Assembly: GCF_000716335.1 (NCBI RefSeq)
Contig: NZ_KL591037.1
Location: 1-24,536 of the forward strand
Source of the DNA: Streptomyces sp. NRRL S-118
GTDB lineage: Bacteria > Actinomycetota > Actinomycetes > Streptomycetales > Streptomycetaceae
Length of the DNA: 24,536 nt
Reading direction: 5' to 3'
Shown: positions 1-8,031 of the stretch, piece by piece
Layout of the letters: each line of letters starts with the position of its first letter
Position numbering within the stretch: position 1 is the first letter of the stretch
Notes under the pieces: generated by a model
What the model saw: the letters and a program-made list of their open reading frames with translations, nothing else
Told to the model about the DNA's origin: nothing
The model's database searches: none
Translations under genes and position numbers: made by a program

Positions 1-1
1 A

Positions 2-45
2 CCGCAGACTCAGCCCCCGCTACGAACGCGATCCCCGCAACTACC
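2..45. repeat. Left copy of 44-bp inverted repeat bounding the window
   Basis: This stretch matches the reverse complement of 24493-24536 at 43 of 44 positions; the one difference is c41 against a24497. It lies inside the IS5 transposase reading frame, so the repeat comes from element sequence and is not a terminal inverted repeat of one transposon. The window is therefore flanked by two oppositely oriented IS5-type fragments. Confidence 0.85.
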
Positions 46-110
46 TGGCCTTTCTCGGTCTCGCCGCGGCCTTGTGCTGCTACAAGCGCCTCGTCCGCCT
101 CGCCACGTAG
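3..110 (+). pseudogene. IS5-family transposase, C-terminal end only
   Basis: The open frame entering from the window edge encodes 35 residues ending at the TAG at 108-110. It contains RYERDPRNYLAF and ends CCYKRLVRLAT, the conserved C-terminus of IS5-group DDE transposases common in Streptomyces. The catalytic region would lie outside the window, so I cannot say whether the complete gene is intact. The first 14 codons recur on the opposite strand at the far end of the window. The element's outer terminal repeat should lie shortly after the stop, but I cannot fix it without the other end. Confidence 0.75.
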
Positions 111-287
111 GACACGGTCTAAGGCGCCCGGCCAGTGCGGGCTGGTTACAGGATCGGGGCCCGGCCCTGGTGACGGAGTCTTGGTCATCGGTCATGGGCC
201 CCCTTGGTGGGTGAGTTGGCGGTGGGCCGGTTAGGTGAGCGGTGGACGGCGTGCTCGACCTGCTGGATCTCGCCTTGGCCGTAGGCG

Positions 288-761
288 GTGCGGATGCCGG
301 AGGCCGAGGACTGGGCGCAGATGCTGGGCGCGGTTGAGCGCGGGGAGAGTCCGCCGGTGGACTGGGGGCTGCTCCAGCACCGTGCGGACGTGCTGGGAGC
401 AGTTCAGCAGGCCAGTGATGAGCAGTTGCTGCGGGCCCGGACGGTGCTGCTTGGGCTGCGGATGTTCTACGGGCTGTATGCGATGCACGCCTTGTTCATG
501 CCGGACACTCCGGCGCTGGCCGCGCTGCGGGCGAAGATCGACGAGTTGGGCATGTTCCCCATCCTGGACCACGTCATCGCCTTGAGCCCCTCCCCCAGGC
601 ACTTCGCCGAGGGCCTGGCCGTCGGCCTCGAGCCGCTCTTCGACGGGCTGTACGAGACGCTCGTGGAACAGCTCACGGCCGACTCGGCCCTCTTCCAGCT
701 CCCCGGAGACGAGGCCGGTGCGGCCGGCTTTCATGGAGACGTGGATCCGCATCCTGCGTGA
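288..761 (+). CDS. Hypothetical protein, about 155 aa
   Basis: I do not recognise this protein. An in-frame TAG at 282-284 limits the start to GTG 288 or ATG 294, and only a weak purine stretch precedes either. The sequence is alpha-helical and amphipathic, with VLGAVQQASDEQLLRA and MFYGLYAMHALFM followed by a Leu/Glu-rich C-terminal half; there is no signal peptide or clear motif. Codon use has the strong third-position G/C bias of real Streptomyces genes. It sits alone between the IS5 remnant and the 1238 gene. The last residues (FHGDVDPHPA) look less protein-like, so the 3' end may be frame-disrupted. It could be a truncated gene whose beginning was lost at the IS junction. Confidence 0.5.
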   Translation: MRMPEAEDWAQMLGAVERGESPPVDWGLLQHRADVLGAVQQASDEQLLRARTVLLGLRMFYGLYAMHALFMPDTPALAALRAKIDELGMFPILDHVIALSPSPRHFAEGLAVGLEPLFDGLYETLVEQLTADSALFQLPGDEAGAAGFHGDVDPHPA

Positions 762-1237
762 GCAGAGTGGCGGGGATGAGCTGGGGTGATGCCGGTGCCG
801 GGGCTGGGCGAGACGCCTGAATAGGTTTGTTTCCACCATGTCGATGGTCCGGGTGGAGGTGTATCGGACAACGCCCGTTTTGATCGTTTGTAGCAATTCG
901 GCAGGGTTCGGGGCGGGTTGGCGTACACTCGGTGGTCGCCGGCGCTGCTGTGCCGGCCGCGCACCGCTCTGGATACACGGAACTGCATGCCGCAGGGTTC
1001 GAACTGAGGCATGAAGAGCGGCTGGCACCCGTCGTCGACGGGAGTTCGGTCCTAGGACCGGCTGACCAGCAGCTCGCCTGGAACCGTGGAATGCCGGTCG
1101 GCACGGGACATCACGGCGTGGGAGCCGCTGATCGAGCGTGACGGCGCTCGCCGCCCCCTGTGGACGGCGCGCAGTGGAGGCAGGGGTGTCCCTGCCCGTG
1201 GGTTCCTGCTGCGCGCTACGCCCGGGAGGGCGAGCTC
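762..1237. other. Intergenic region, 476 bp, no convincing gene
   Basis: Open frames here on both strands are Arg/Pro/Ser-rich shadows. The middle (roughly 825-900) is less GC-rich than its surroundings and probably holds the promoter of the 1238 operon. TACACT at 922-927 resembles a -10 hexamer, but I see no good -35 at the right spacing. I see no RNA gene or repeat. Confidence 0.4.
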
Positions 1238-3355
1238 ATGACTTCTTTCGACGGTCTGGACGGGGCCGAGCCCGATGACGGCCTGCCTCCGCTGCTGCGC
1301 CGTCCCCAGCCGATGGCGGACCCGCTGCCCGTGACCAAGCTCCGCGGTACGCGCAAGGTGCTGCTCGGCAACCCCGACACCTCGCTGGACGAGGACGCGG
1401 CGAGCGCCGTCACCTCGGGTGCCGTGGATCCCGTGCGATTGCGGGCCCTGGTGGACGGTGAGCCGGTCAGCCTGCTGACGGCCAAGCCGGTCGTGGGCGG
1501 CACGCTGTACGCGACGGCGCCGCACTTTCGCTACCTCGACCTCGATGTCCTGCCGGACTTCATCAACCAGCGGTGGGCGGACCAGCTGCACACGGCCATG
1601 GATGTGGCGCCGTCGCCGGCGCTGGTGACGTCGTACGAGACGCTGACCGATGCCGAGACCGGCACGCCGTACGCGGTCTTCACCGTCCACATGCAGGATC
1701 GCAAGGCGCTGGCCCAGGCGGTCGCCGAGAGCATGCGCAAGACGTTCAACGCCCAAAAGGGCGAGAACGACTACACCGCGAGCGTGCTCCAGCAGGGGGT
1801 GAAGGAGCCGCTGACGCTGTTCGTGATGCGTGTCACGTACACCGACGGCACCACGGACACGTATCTCGTCTCGGGCGACGGCAACAGCCGGCTGGTGAGT
1901 ATGTGGCTGGCGCGTACCAGCGGTGACATCGAGGCGGCGATCTCGGCCTGCACCGCCTCCGTCATCGGCTCCACCGAGCACTCCGGCGAACGCAGCCGCG
2001 CGGAACAGACGGCGGCGCGGCGGCGGGTGGGCGAACTGACCGCGCGGGTTCGCAAGAATCTGGCGGCGCCCACGCTGACCGAGGCCACCCGCCGCGAGGG
2101 CCACACGGTCGCGTTCCCTGCGACCGTCGTGGTCGGGGCTCGGGCGGACGACGGCGCTCGCCTGCCGGACCTGGTGGCGGCCCGCGACGACCTGCTGGCC
2201 AACCTGCACGTCCACGTCACCGCGTGGACCCCGGGAGCGCAGAACACGCAGGGCATGCAGCGCGTCTACCGGCATGCCCGGGGCGAGGACCTGATCACCC
2301 CGGACGTGTACCGGGTGCTGTCGGGCACGGTGGGACCGCAGCTGATGCACGAGCTGCTGGGGATCCCGGCGCACCGGCTGTGGTCGGCTGCGGTCCACCA
2401 GCACGCCGTGCTCGCGGCCCCGCACGCGGACGGCATGAACCGCCTGATCAAGCAGGAATTCGGGATGGGCAAGGCCGACCGGCAGCGCATCAGCGACCAC
2501 CTGGCTCCCATGGCGCTGTCGGCCTACCGCAGCCAGGAAGGCATCGAGCAGCCGCTGCGGGCCTTCGGCAACGGCGGCACGATCACCGACACGGTGTGGA
2601 AGCGGGCGTGGGAGCTGACGAAGGGCGACGACGTCTTCGAGGTCCTCGATGATGTCCTTCGCCGGGCCCTGGCCGGTGAGGCGGGCGCGGTGGCGGAGCT
2701 GACCGTACTCGGCGGGACCGCCGCGATCCTCGACGGCTACATCACGCGGGACCGCGGCTCGAAGGAGGGCACCGACCGAGACAGCCGCAAGGCGCCCTTC
2801 CGGGCGACGCCGGTGAAGCTTCTGGAGCTGCTGTCGAAGACGGCCGGGGGCCTGCAGATGCTGCACTCCATCGCCCACGCCCACGTCGCCGCCGACCCGG
2901 CCGTGCTGCCCAAGCTGTTCCACACCCAGGACCGCGACGTCGACGGGGTGCGGGTCCGCGACGGCGAGCCCATGCTCGACAAGACCGGCGAGCAGATGAT
3001 CATCGACTACGAGTGGGACCTCGTTTACGCCGCCGACCCGGCCCTGGCTGTGGCCACCGTCGCCAAGAACCGCGCGGAGGCCAAGGCCAAGACGGACGGC
3101 AAGCCGGAGGATCCCGAGGCGGAGGACGCGCGCCAGCGCCGGACGCTCGAGCAGGGCATCACCTCCGCGTCCAAGGCCGCGCGGGCGCTGGCCCGGATGA
3201 GCCGTCAGCGCGGCAAGGGGATCTTCGGCACCTTCGACGGGGTCCAGGCGCTGCGTGTCCAGCTGGACAAGCTCGATGAGATCCTCGTCGCCTTCGGGCC
3301 GGCCGACACCTCGATCATCGTGATCGACGACGAGGACGAGGAGGGCGGCGAATGA
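1238..3355 (+). CDS. Large ParB/sulfiredoxin-fold-like protein, 705 aa
   Basis: ATG 1238 is preferred over upstream GTG 1160 because GGGAGGG lies just ahead of it and the extra residues look non-coding. Residues about 181-225 (SVLQQGVKEPLTL, a short strand region, then YLVSGDGNSRLVSMWLA) match the layout of ParB/Srx-type nucleotide-binding domains: S-x4-G-x2-P-L followed by a DGNxR signature. At over 700 residues it is far longer than ordinary ParB. The remainder is mainly helical, with a charged Lys/Glu-rich segment near 620-650 and an acidic C-terminus (DDEDEEGG). Its stop overlaps the next gene's start (ATGA, 3352-3355), implying co-translation with the GIY-YIG protein. Inference: a DNA- or nucleotide-sensing partner of that nuclease. 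It has no HTH I can see, so it is unlikely to be a plasmid partition protein. The ParB assignment is by motif only; that it is a real gene is near certain. Confidence 0.75.
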   Translation: MTSFDGLDGAEPDDGLPPLLRRPQPMADPLPVTKLRGTRKVLLGNPDTSLDEDAASAVTSGAVDPVRLRALVDGEPVSLLTAKPVVGGTLYATAPHFRYLDLDVLPDFINQRWADQLHTAMDVAPSPALVTSYETLTDAETGTPYAVFTVHMQDRKALAQAVAESMRKTFNAQKGENDYTASVLQQGVKEPLTLFVMRVTYTDGTTDTYLVSGDGNSRLVSMWLARTSGDIEAAISACTASVIGSTEHSGERSRAEQTAARRRVGELTARVRKNLAAPTLTEATRREGHTVAFPATVVVGARADDGARLPDLVAARDDLLANLHVHVTAWTPGAQNTQGMQRVYRHARGEDLITPDVYRVLSGTVGPQLMHELLGIPAHRLWSAAVHQHAVLAAPHADGMNRLIKQEFGMGKADRQRISDHLAPMALSAYRSQEGIEQPLRAFGNGGTITDTVWKRAWELTKGDDVFEVLDDVLRRALAGEAGAVAELTVLGGTAAILDGYITRDRGSKEGTDRDSRKAPFRATPVKLLELLSKTAGGLQMLHSIAHAHVAADPAVLPKLFHTQDRDVDGVRVRDGEPMLDKTGEQMIIDYEWDLVYAADPALAVATVAKNRAEAKAKTDGKPEDPEAEDARQRRTLEQGITSASKAARALARMSRQRGKGIFGTFDGVQALRVQLDKLDEILVAFGPADTSIIVIDDEDEEGGE

Positions 3356-3876
3356 GCGCCGGTCCCGCCCTGCCCGCGCAGATCAGTCGGGCGCTGCGGC
3401 CGGTGCTGCGGCTGGTGGGCCCGGTGCTCGACCTTCCCGCGGCCGGAGACGGCCGCGGGGGCTCGCCGGTGGTGGTGTGTCCGGCCGGTCCGGCACTCGT
3501 GCGCCGCCGGGTGGCGGCGAGTTGCGCAGTGTATGTCGCGTGGGACAGCCGCCGCGGCTGTCGGTATGTGGGCAGCGTGTGCCGCCAGGGAGCGAGCGCG
3601 GTCGGCGACCGGCTGGCCGAGCACTACGGGCACCCCACGGCCGGGCTGGCCCGGCAGGAGGCCTGGACCCTGCTGACCGTGCTGCCGCTGGCCGACCAGG
3701 CCGCCCTGGAGGTGGTCCGCAGCGCCGAGGGATGGACGGCCCGGCTGCTGAACCCGGTGGACGGATCCGCCCACCCGCGCGTCGACCTCGCGCAGACGCC
3801 CGCCGAACTGGTCTCCCGGCCCTCCCGGCAGGCACAGTTCACGGCCACCGTCGGTGCCGAAAGGGACACGGCGTAG
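3352..3876 (+). CDS. Divergent GIY-YIG nuclease-like protein, 174 aa
   Basis: The first about 55 residues are a variable leader; residues 58-135 follow the GIY-YIG pattern. CAVYVAW (58-64) stands for the GIY strand and RYVGSV (71-76) for YIG. Arg87 and His91 in DRLAEHY fit the catalytic helix, Glu120 (AALEVV) the metal-binding glutamate and Asn134 (LLNP) the usual terminal Asn. GIY-YIG enzymes hydrolyse phosphodiester bonds in DNA with one metal ion; the first motif is degenerate here (AVY rather than GIY), but the likely catalytic residues remain. ATG 3352 overlaps the preceding stop by four bases, a typical coupled arrangement. Two hairpins follow the gene, so the ParB-like/GIY-YIG pair is probably one transcription unit. 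Confidence is high that it is a gene and moderate that it is a GIY-YIG nuclease. Confidence 0.7.
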   Translation: MSAGPALPAQISRALRPVLRLVGPVLDLPAAGDGRGGSPVVVCPAGPALVRRRVAASCAVYVAWDSRRGCRYVGSVCRQGASAVGDRLAEHYGHPTAGLARQEAWTLLTVLPLADQAALEVVRSAEGWTARLLNPVDGSAHPRVDLAQTPAELVSRPSRQAQFTATVGAERDTA

Positions 3877-3896
3877 CTGTCATCGAGGCCCGGTCG

Positions 3897-3929
3897 GCGG
3901 CCCCGGGGTTCCACGACACCCGGGGCCGC
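3897..3929 (+). terminator. Strong GC hairpin after the GIY-YIG gene
   Basis: GCGGCCCCGGG (3897-3907) pairs perfectly with CCCGGGGCCGC (3919-3929) around an 11-nt loop, 20 bases past the stop. There is no U-tract, which is common for actinomycete terminators. Confidence 0.65.
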
Positions 3930-3956
3930 TGACCGGCCGCAGGACGTGCACAGGAA

Positions 3957-3982
3957 TCGGCCCCCGGCCAGACCGGGGCCGA
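3957..3982 (+). terminator. Second hairpin in tandem
   Basis: TCGGCCCC (3957-3964) pairs with GGGGCCGA (3975-3982) around a 10-nt loop. Coming 28 bases after the first hairpin, it probably backs up termination and separates the ParB-like/GIY-YIG unit from the 4105 gene. The rest of 3983-4104 shows no gene. Confidence 0.45.
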
Positions 3983-4104
3983 CCGCGGCCCCGGAGGATG
4001 TCTGGGGTCGCGGTCTTTCACGGGCGTGGAAAAGGGGGCGTCTGTCTTCCGTGCCCGTGTCATCCTGGCCGGTTGGCCCTGGGACGAGGGGAAGGGGACG
4101 GGAC

Positions 4105-4914
4105 ATGGCAACACGTCACGAGCCTTGGCCGGCAACAGTCGTCACGGCGGTGGCAGGTGTGCTCGGCGACACCGCTCACGGCTTGACCGGGCGGGAGATC
4201 GGGCAGCTGCTGGCCGTCGTGAAGGTGCCGGACGCCGACGGCGGCAACAAGCGAGACCGGCTGGCCGCAGCGCTGCTGGCACAGCAGGCACGCCAGGGTG
4301 CGTCGAACTGCGTGATCGCGTTCATCAAAGAGGCGATGGCCCCGGTGCGCTACGTTCAGCAGCCGCACACGTTCTCGCGCCGGCAGGACGACCTCAACGA
4401 AGTCCTCGTCCATGTCGGGCTGCGGGTGAACGACCAGGGGCAGGTGGCCAGGGGGGCGGCGGCTGCCACGCTGAGCGAGGCCGCACGGCACGCCAGTTCC
4501 CTGCGGGCCGAACTGCGCCGCCGCTCCACGCATCCAGAGGTGCTGCGCTACTGCACCCTGGAGATCCTGGCCAAGAACCCCTTCCACGCCAGCCTGGAGG
4601 CGGTCAAGTCGGTGGCCGGCCGGCTGCGGCAGCTCACCGGTCAGGGCCTGGACGGGGCGCGGCTGGTCGACGCGGTGCTCATGCCCGGCCAGGGCACGGC
4701 CCGGGTGGCCATCAACGCGAACGCCACGGGGCCCGAGCTGGATGAGCAGAAGGGGCTGGCGAACCTAGTCAAGGGCCTGTTCAGCATGTACCGCAACCCA
4801 GCCGCACACGAGCCGCGCCTTCACCGCACCGTCACCGACGAGGAGTTGCTGGAACTGCTCACCACGCTGTCGATGGTGCACCGGCGGCTCGACGGCGCGC
4901 ACGTCACCCCCTGA
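4105..4914 (+). CDS. TIGR02391 / Hypoth_Ymh family protein, HEPN-like, 269 aa
   Basis: ATG 4105 is chosen because GAGGGGAAGGGGACGGGAC precedes it; longer in-frame starts run back through the terminator hairpins. The C-terminal third carries the family signature: a long helix, then KGLANLVKGLFSMYRNPAAHEP, with R230 and H235 forming the R-x4-H motif. Family knowledge: Hypoth_Ymh (PF09509, TIGR02391) proteins are HEPN-related, often sit next to restriction or abortive-infection genes, and the R-x4-H motif is the RNase site in active HEPN toxins. The N-terminal about 140 residues look like a helical/winged-helix region (LTGREIGQLLAVVKVPD) and may recognise a partner or nucleic acid. The gene follows the ParB-like/GIY-YIG pair and precedes a second HEPN-like gene on the same strand. 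RNase activity here is inferred. Confidence 0.8.
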   Translation: MATRHEPWPATVVTAVAGVLGDTAHGLTGREIGQLLAVVKVPDADGGNKRDRLAAALLAQQARQGASNCVIAFIKEAMAPVRYVQQPHTFSRRQDDLNEVLVHVGLRVNDQGQVARGAAAATLSEAARHASSLRAELRRRSTHPEVLRYCTLEILAKNPFHASLEAVKSVAGRLRQLTGQGLDGARLVDAVLMPGQGTARVAINANATGPELDEQKGLANLVKGLFSMYRNPAAHEPRLHRTVTDEELLELLTTLSMVHRRLDGAHVTP

Positions 4915-5103
4915 TGCCGTGTGGGCGGTGAGCCCACCTTCTCGGTGCTGGCCGCGCGCCGCGAGCCGTGGGCACAGTCTGTCCGCGTGTTCCGAACTGC
5001 GACGCCAGACCGGATGGAAGTTCGTAGGCTGGCGGTGGACTCGGTGATCAGGCTTCAGCTGAGTGAGACCTAACCGAGGCCGCCGCCACCCAGGGAGGAC
5101 AAG

Positions 5104-5907
5104 ATGAGCAGCCGCGATGACATGCACTTCCCGGTCATCATCAACGGCCTTGACTACCTGCACAGCTCAGTCAGCTCTCTGATCGACGAGCCGGAAGGCC
5201 GCGCGCTGAAGTACGCGGTACTCCACCTTCAATTCGCGGCGGAGACCCTGTTCAAGGCGCGTCTGGAGCTGCATAACCCCGCCCTGGTCTGGGTGAAACC
5301 CGAGAAGTTCGACGAGCGGCTCCACCGCCAGGGTGACTTCAAGAGCGTCGGAACACCGGTCGCGCTGGAGCGCCTGCGCGACGACGTGAAGGTCTCGAAC
5401 CCCATCGCTGCGGAGGACGCCTCCCTCAAGGCGCTCGTCGAGCTACGCAACCGTCTCACGCACTCCGGCGCAACCGACACCGCCGTCGCCGTGGAGGCGC
5501 GGGCCATACCGGTTCTCGACCTGCTTTTGACGTTCATCGACGAGGAACTGCTGCCCAACGACACCAGTGATGCAGCAGAAGAGGCATGGGAACTGATGGA
5601 GGCCATCCGGCCCCTGGTCGGCCGGATCCGCGGGCTGGTCGACCACCGCCTTGGCCCCCTGGGCGAGAAACTGGGGCCTGCCAGCGAGTACACACTGCGT
5701 TGCCTGTCCTGCGGCCACTTCGCAGCGCCCATCACACCCGGAAACGACGGTGTGCGGCCCGTCGGCTGCCTGCTGTGCGGCAAGGCGTACGACGACCTCG
5801 AAAGCACAGTGGACGCGTACGGCGCGGGGAGCTTCGAGCGGTCCGTAGCGGCGGTCAGCCGTCTTGGCCGCGAGCAGAAACAACGATCACCGCAGCGTGT
5901 GCGCTGA
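5104..5907 (+). CDS. HEPN-like protein with C-terminal zinc ribbon, 267 aa
   Basis: ATG 5104 has GGGAGGA seven bases upstream. Residues about 10-55 form a helical start (LHLQFAAETLFKARLEL), and ALVELRNRLTHSG at 110-122 contains R115-x4-H120, the HEPN RNase motif. The C-terminus has a Cys4 zinc ribbon: C200-x2-C203 (CLSC) and C222-x2-C225 (CLLC). HEPN proteins with this motif commonly act as metal-independent RNases in toxin-antitoxin and abortive-infection systems; a zinc ribbon could bind nucleic acid or protein. The gene is 189 bp past the Ymh-type gene on the same strand, making two consecutive R-x4-H proteins. Its stop lies only eight bases from the stop of the convergent nuclease gene at 5916. 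No antitoxin nucleotidyltransferase (MNT) neighbour is visible. Confidence 0.75.
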   Translation: MSSRDDMHFPVIINGLDYLHSSVSSLIDEPEGRALKYAVLHLQFAAETLFKARLELHNPALVWVKPEKFDERLHRQGDFKSVGTPVALERLRDDVKVSNPIAAEDASLKALVELRNRLTHSGATDTAVAVEARAIPVLDLLLTFIDEELLPNDTSDAAEEAWELMEAIRPLVGRIRGLVDHRLGPLGEKLGPASEYTLRCLSCGHFAAPITPGNDGVRPVGCLLCGKAYDDLESTVDAYGAGSFERSVAAVSRLGREQKQRSPQRVR

Positions 5908-5915
5908 TGGGACGT

Positions 5916-7940
5916 CTACAGCTCGTGAGGGTCACGCTTGTTTCCCTGGATACGCAGCATGATCACCGTGCGGGGTCTGGGGTCGCCGGCGGGGCCGGGG
6001 ACCGTGCGGACGTGGACGCAGGCGGGCACTGCGGCCAGGCCGTCGGGCTTGTCGGTGAGATCGAGTACGACGAGGAAGTTCACGGGCGGGCCGTTGACCT
6101 GGTAGGCGATGGCCTGGGGCAGGAAGGCTTTGGTGTAGGCGTCCCAGGCGGAGTTGGTCCAGTCTCGTTTTAGTTCAAACGTGATCAGTTCGTCGTGGGG
6201 GCGCCAGGCGATGTCGACGCGTCCAGCTCCCACGTTGCTGACTTCCAGTTCGGCGCGCAGGCCTTGGCCGCGGAGGAAGTCGCGCAGGTCTCTCCCCAGC
6301 TCTTTCTCCAGGGGTTTGTCTTCGTCCTTCTTGAGACGGCGGAGGTACTTGCGGGCGTCGCCGCCGAATTTTTGGGTCTCGTTCAGCCTGAGGTCGAGGA
6401 AGCGGAGGAGGTAGATCAGAATGCGGTCGATGTCAGCGGCGAACTGGCCGGTGTAGCCGTCGGGGCACTGCTGGCCAAGCTCGGTACAGGTCTTGCGGTA
6501 GGCGGCAGCGATGACGGGGATCTCATCGACGGGTTCCTGGGCCTGACGGGCCTCCCACATATTGGCCAGGCGTTCGGTGAGCTCGGGGGCCGTGGCAAGG
6601 AAGCCGGACAGGCGCTTGGCATCATCGGGGTGGAGGGGGAGCCCGGCGAGTGCGGTCGCCGGGCGGTCAGCTTTTGGGCCGGAGCCTTGCCTTCCGGCTG
6701 TCAGGGCTTCGCGCAGAGCGGTGGCCTGTTCCCGCACGACCGGTGTCGTGGGGTCCTGGTCGGTCCCGGTTGCGGCGCTGAGCTCGGCGAGCCACTGGTC
6801 GAGCAGGGCCAGGCCGCCTTCACGGGCGAGCAGACTCTGTTCCACTCGTGGGGCCAGGACGGCGTGCAGGCCGGTTGCGGAAACTGGTGCGCCAGGTGCA
6901 TGGGTCGGCAGGGAGCCGTCGGTCGGGGTGAGCAGGTCGAGACTGCGGTGGGCTGCGTAGACGTCGACCAGGCTGGTGATGACTGCGGCGGCGTGTAGCC
7001 AGGCGCCTGGCCGGTCGGCGGCTTGGGCGCGGGTGAGGGTGTCGAGGAGCTGTTGCCAGGTGCCCAGGGTGTCCAGGCGGGGGGTTCGCCAGCCGGGGGG
7101 CAGGCCGAGGAGGTTCAGGCGGATGTCCAAGATCGCGTCTTGGAGCTGGCGGAGAGTGTCGGTGGAGATGGTGGCGCCTGAGCTGTAGGCGAGGAGGGCG
7201 TCGAGGGCAGCGCCGAAGCCGGCTGCGTCGGGGCGTTCCTCCGTGCAGTAGGCGTCACTGAGGTATGCACGGGCTTCGAGGAGTTTGGGGCGGGCGTGGT
7301 CCAGGGTGTCGGCGGTGAGGGCTTGGCGCAGGGCGAGCATGCCCAGCTCGAAGGCGACGTCGTCGGCGACGTCGTCGTGGTCGAGCAGGTCTTCCAGCAG
7401 CGGGGGGATTTCCGGGGCGGAGAAGTGTTCGGCGAGTGCGCCCGCTACGCGCACAATGCGGGCGGCGAAGTCTTCATCGATGCGTGGCAGTTCCCTGCGC
7501 AGGCGGCGTAGCCGGTCCATGATCGCGTAGTGGCTGGCGATGCCGGCCAGGACGAGGCGGGCGCTGGCTTCCAGGGCGATGCCGCCGACAAGGTCCAGAC
7601 GGGTACGGCTGGCGTCCAGCCAGGCGTCGGCGAGGTCCTCGCCGAGAACCTGGACGGCGTCGGGGTGGGTGAGCAGGGCGGTGACGACGTCTTCGATGAG
7701 CAGCGGGTCGTCGGGGACTGCGGCGGCGAGCAGGAAGTCCCGGCCGGTGGGGCTTGCCAGTGTGGTGGCGTCGTTGCAGACGAGCGTCACCAGGGCGGGC
7801 AGGTCGTCATGGTCGAGCAGCTCGTCGCGGGCGTCGGTCAGAATCGCCGGGCCGCCGAGGTCGGTCAGGGCAGGCGGGGGTGCACCGGTGTGGCGGGCGT
7901 CGGCGAGGAGGCGTAGAGGGTTCCCTGAAGGGTTGGGCAT
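5916..7940 (-). CDS. PD-(D/E)xK nuclease with long helical N-terminus, 674 aa
   Basis: ATG 7940 is preferred to longer alternatives because GGAGGCAAGACG sits directly upstream. The first about 480 residues are helical, possibly HEAT/TPR-like. The last about 120 hold the nuclease core: GRVDIAW (D576), TFELKRDW (E589, K591) and, after a helix, a Q-x3-Y element (Q609, Y613). This D...ExK...Q-x3-Y order matches restriction-endonuclease-fold enzymes that cleave DNA with divalent metal. LEKELGRDLRDFLRGQG precedes the core as the usual leading helix. It is the third gene of an operon with the 10062 and 8032 genes; the gap to the ATPase gene is 91 bp. In ABC-three-component-like systems the effector sits in this position, so I infer it is the effector of that system. 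The reading frame is intact. Confidence 0.8.
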   Translation of the reverse strand: MPNPSGNPLRLLADARHTGAPPPALTDLGGPAILTDARDELLDHDDLPALVTLVCNDATTLASPTGRDFLLAAAVPDDPLLIEDVVTALLTHPDAVQVLGEDLADAWLDASRTRLDLVGGIALEASARLVLAGIASHYAIMDRLRRLRRELPRIDEDFAARIVRVAGALAEHFSAPEIPPLLEDLLDHDDVADDVAFELGMLALRQALTADTLDHARPKLLEARAYLSDAYCTEERPDAAGFGAALDALLAYSSGATISTDTLRQLQDAILDIRLNLLGLPPGWRTPRLDTLGTWQQLLDTLTRAQAADRPGAWLHAAAVITSLVDVYAAHRSLDLLTPTDGSLPTHAPGAPVSATGLHAVLAPRVEQSLLAREGGLALLDQWLAELSAATGTDQDPTTPVVREQATALREALTAGRQGSGPKADRPATALAGLPLHPDDAKRLSGFLATAPELTERLANMWEARQAQEPVDEIPVIAAAYRKTCTELGQQCPDGYTGQFAADIDRILIYLLRFLDLRLNETQKFGGDARKYLRRLKKDEDKPLEKELGRDLRDFLRGQGLRAELEVSNVGAGRVDIAWRPHDELITFELKRDWTNSAWDAYTKAFLPQAIAYQVNGPPVNFLVVLDLTDKPDGLAAVPACVHVRTVPGPAGDPRPRTVIMLRIQGNKRDPHEL

Positions 7941-8031
7941 CGTCTTGCCTCCTTCCGCCGCCGGACATGTGTGCGGCTTGGACTCTAGATCAGGCGCCGG
8001 TGGGCGTCCTGGCGGGGCGGATTCGGTGCGG

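Noticed and set aside
1052..2923. A 623-codon open frame on the minus strand
   Set aside because: It is the shadow of the 1238 gene: Arg/Gln/His-rich, no ribosome binding site, no motif. The plus-strand gene has a good start and codon bias.
1238..3355. Plasmid partition ParB or DNA phosphorothioation DndB
   Set aside because: No ParA partner, no central ParB HTH and no other dnd genes nearby; DGNSR is only loosely like DndB's DGQHR.
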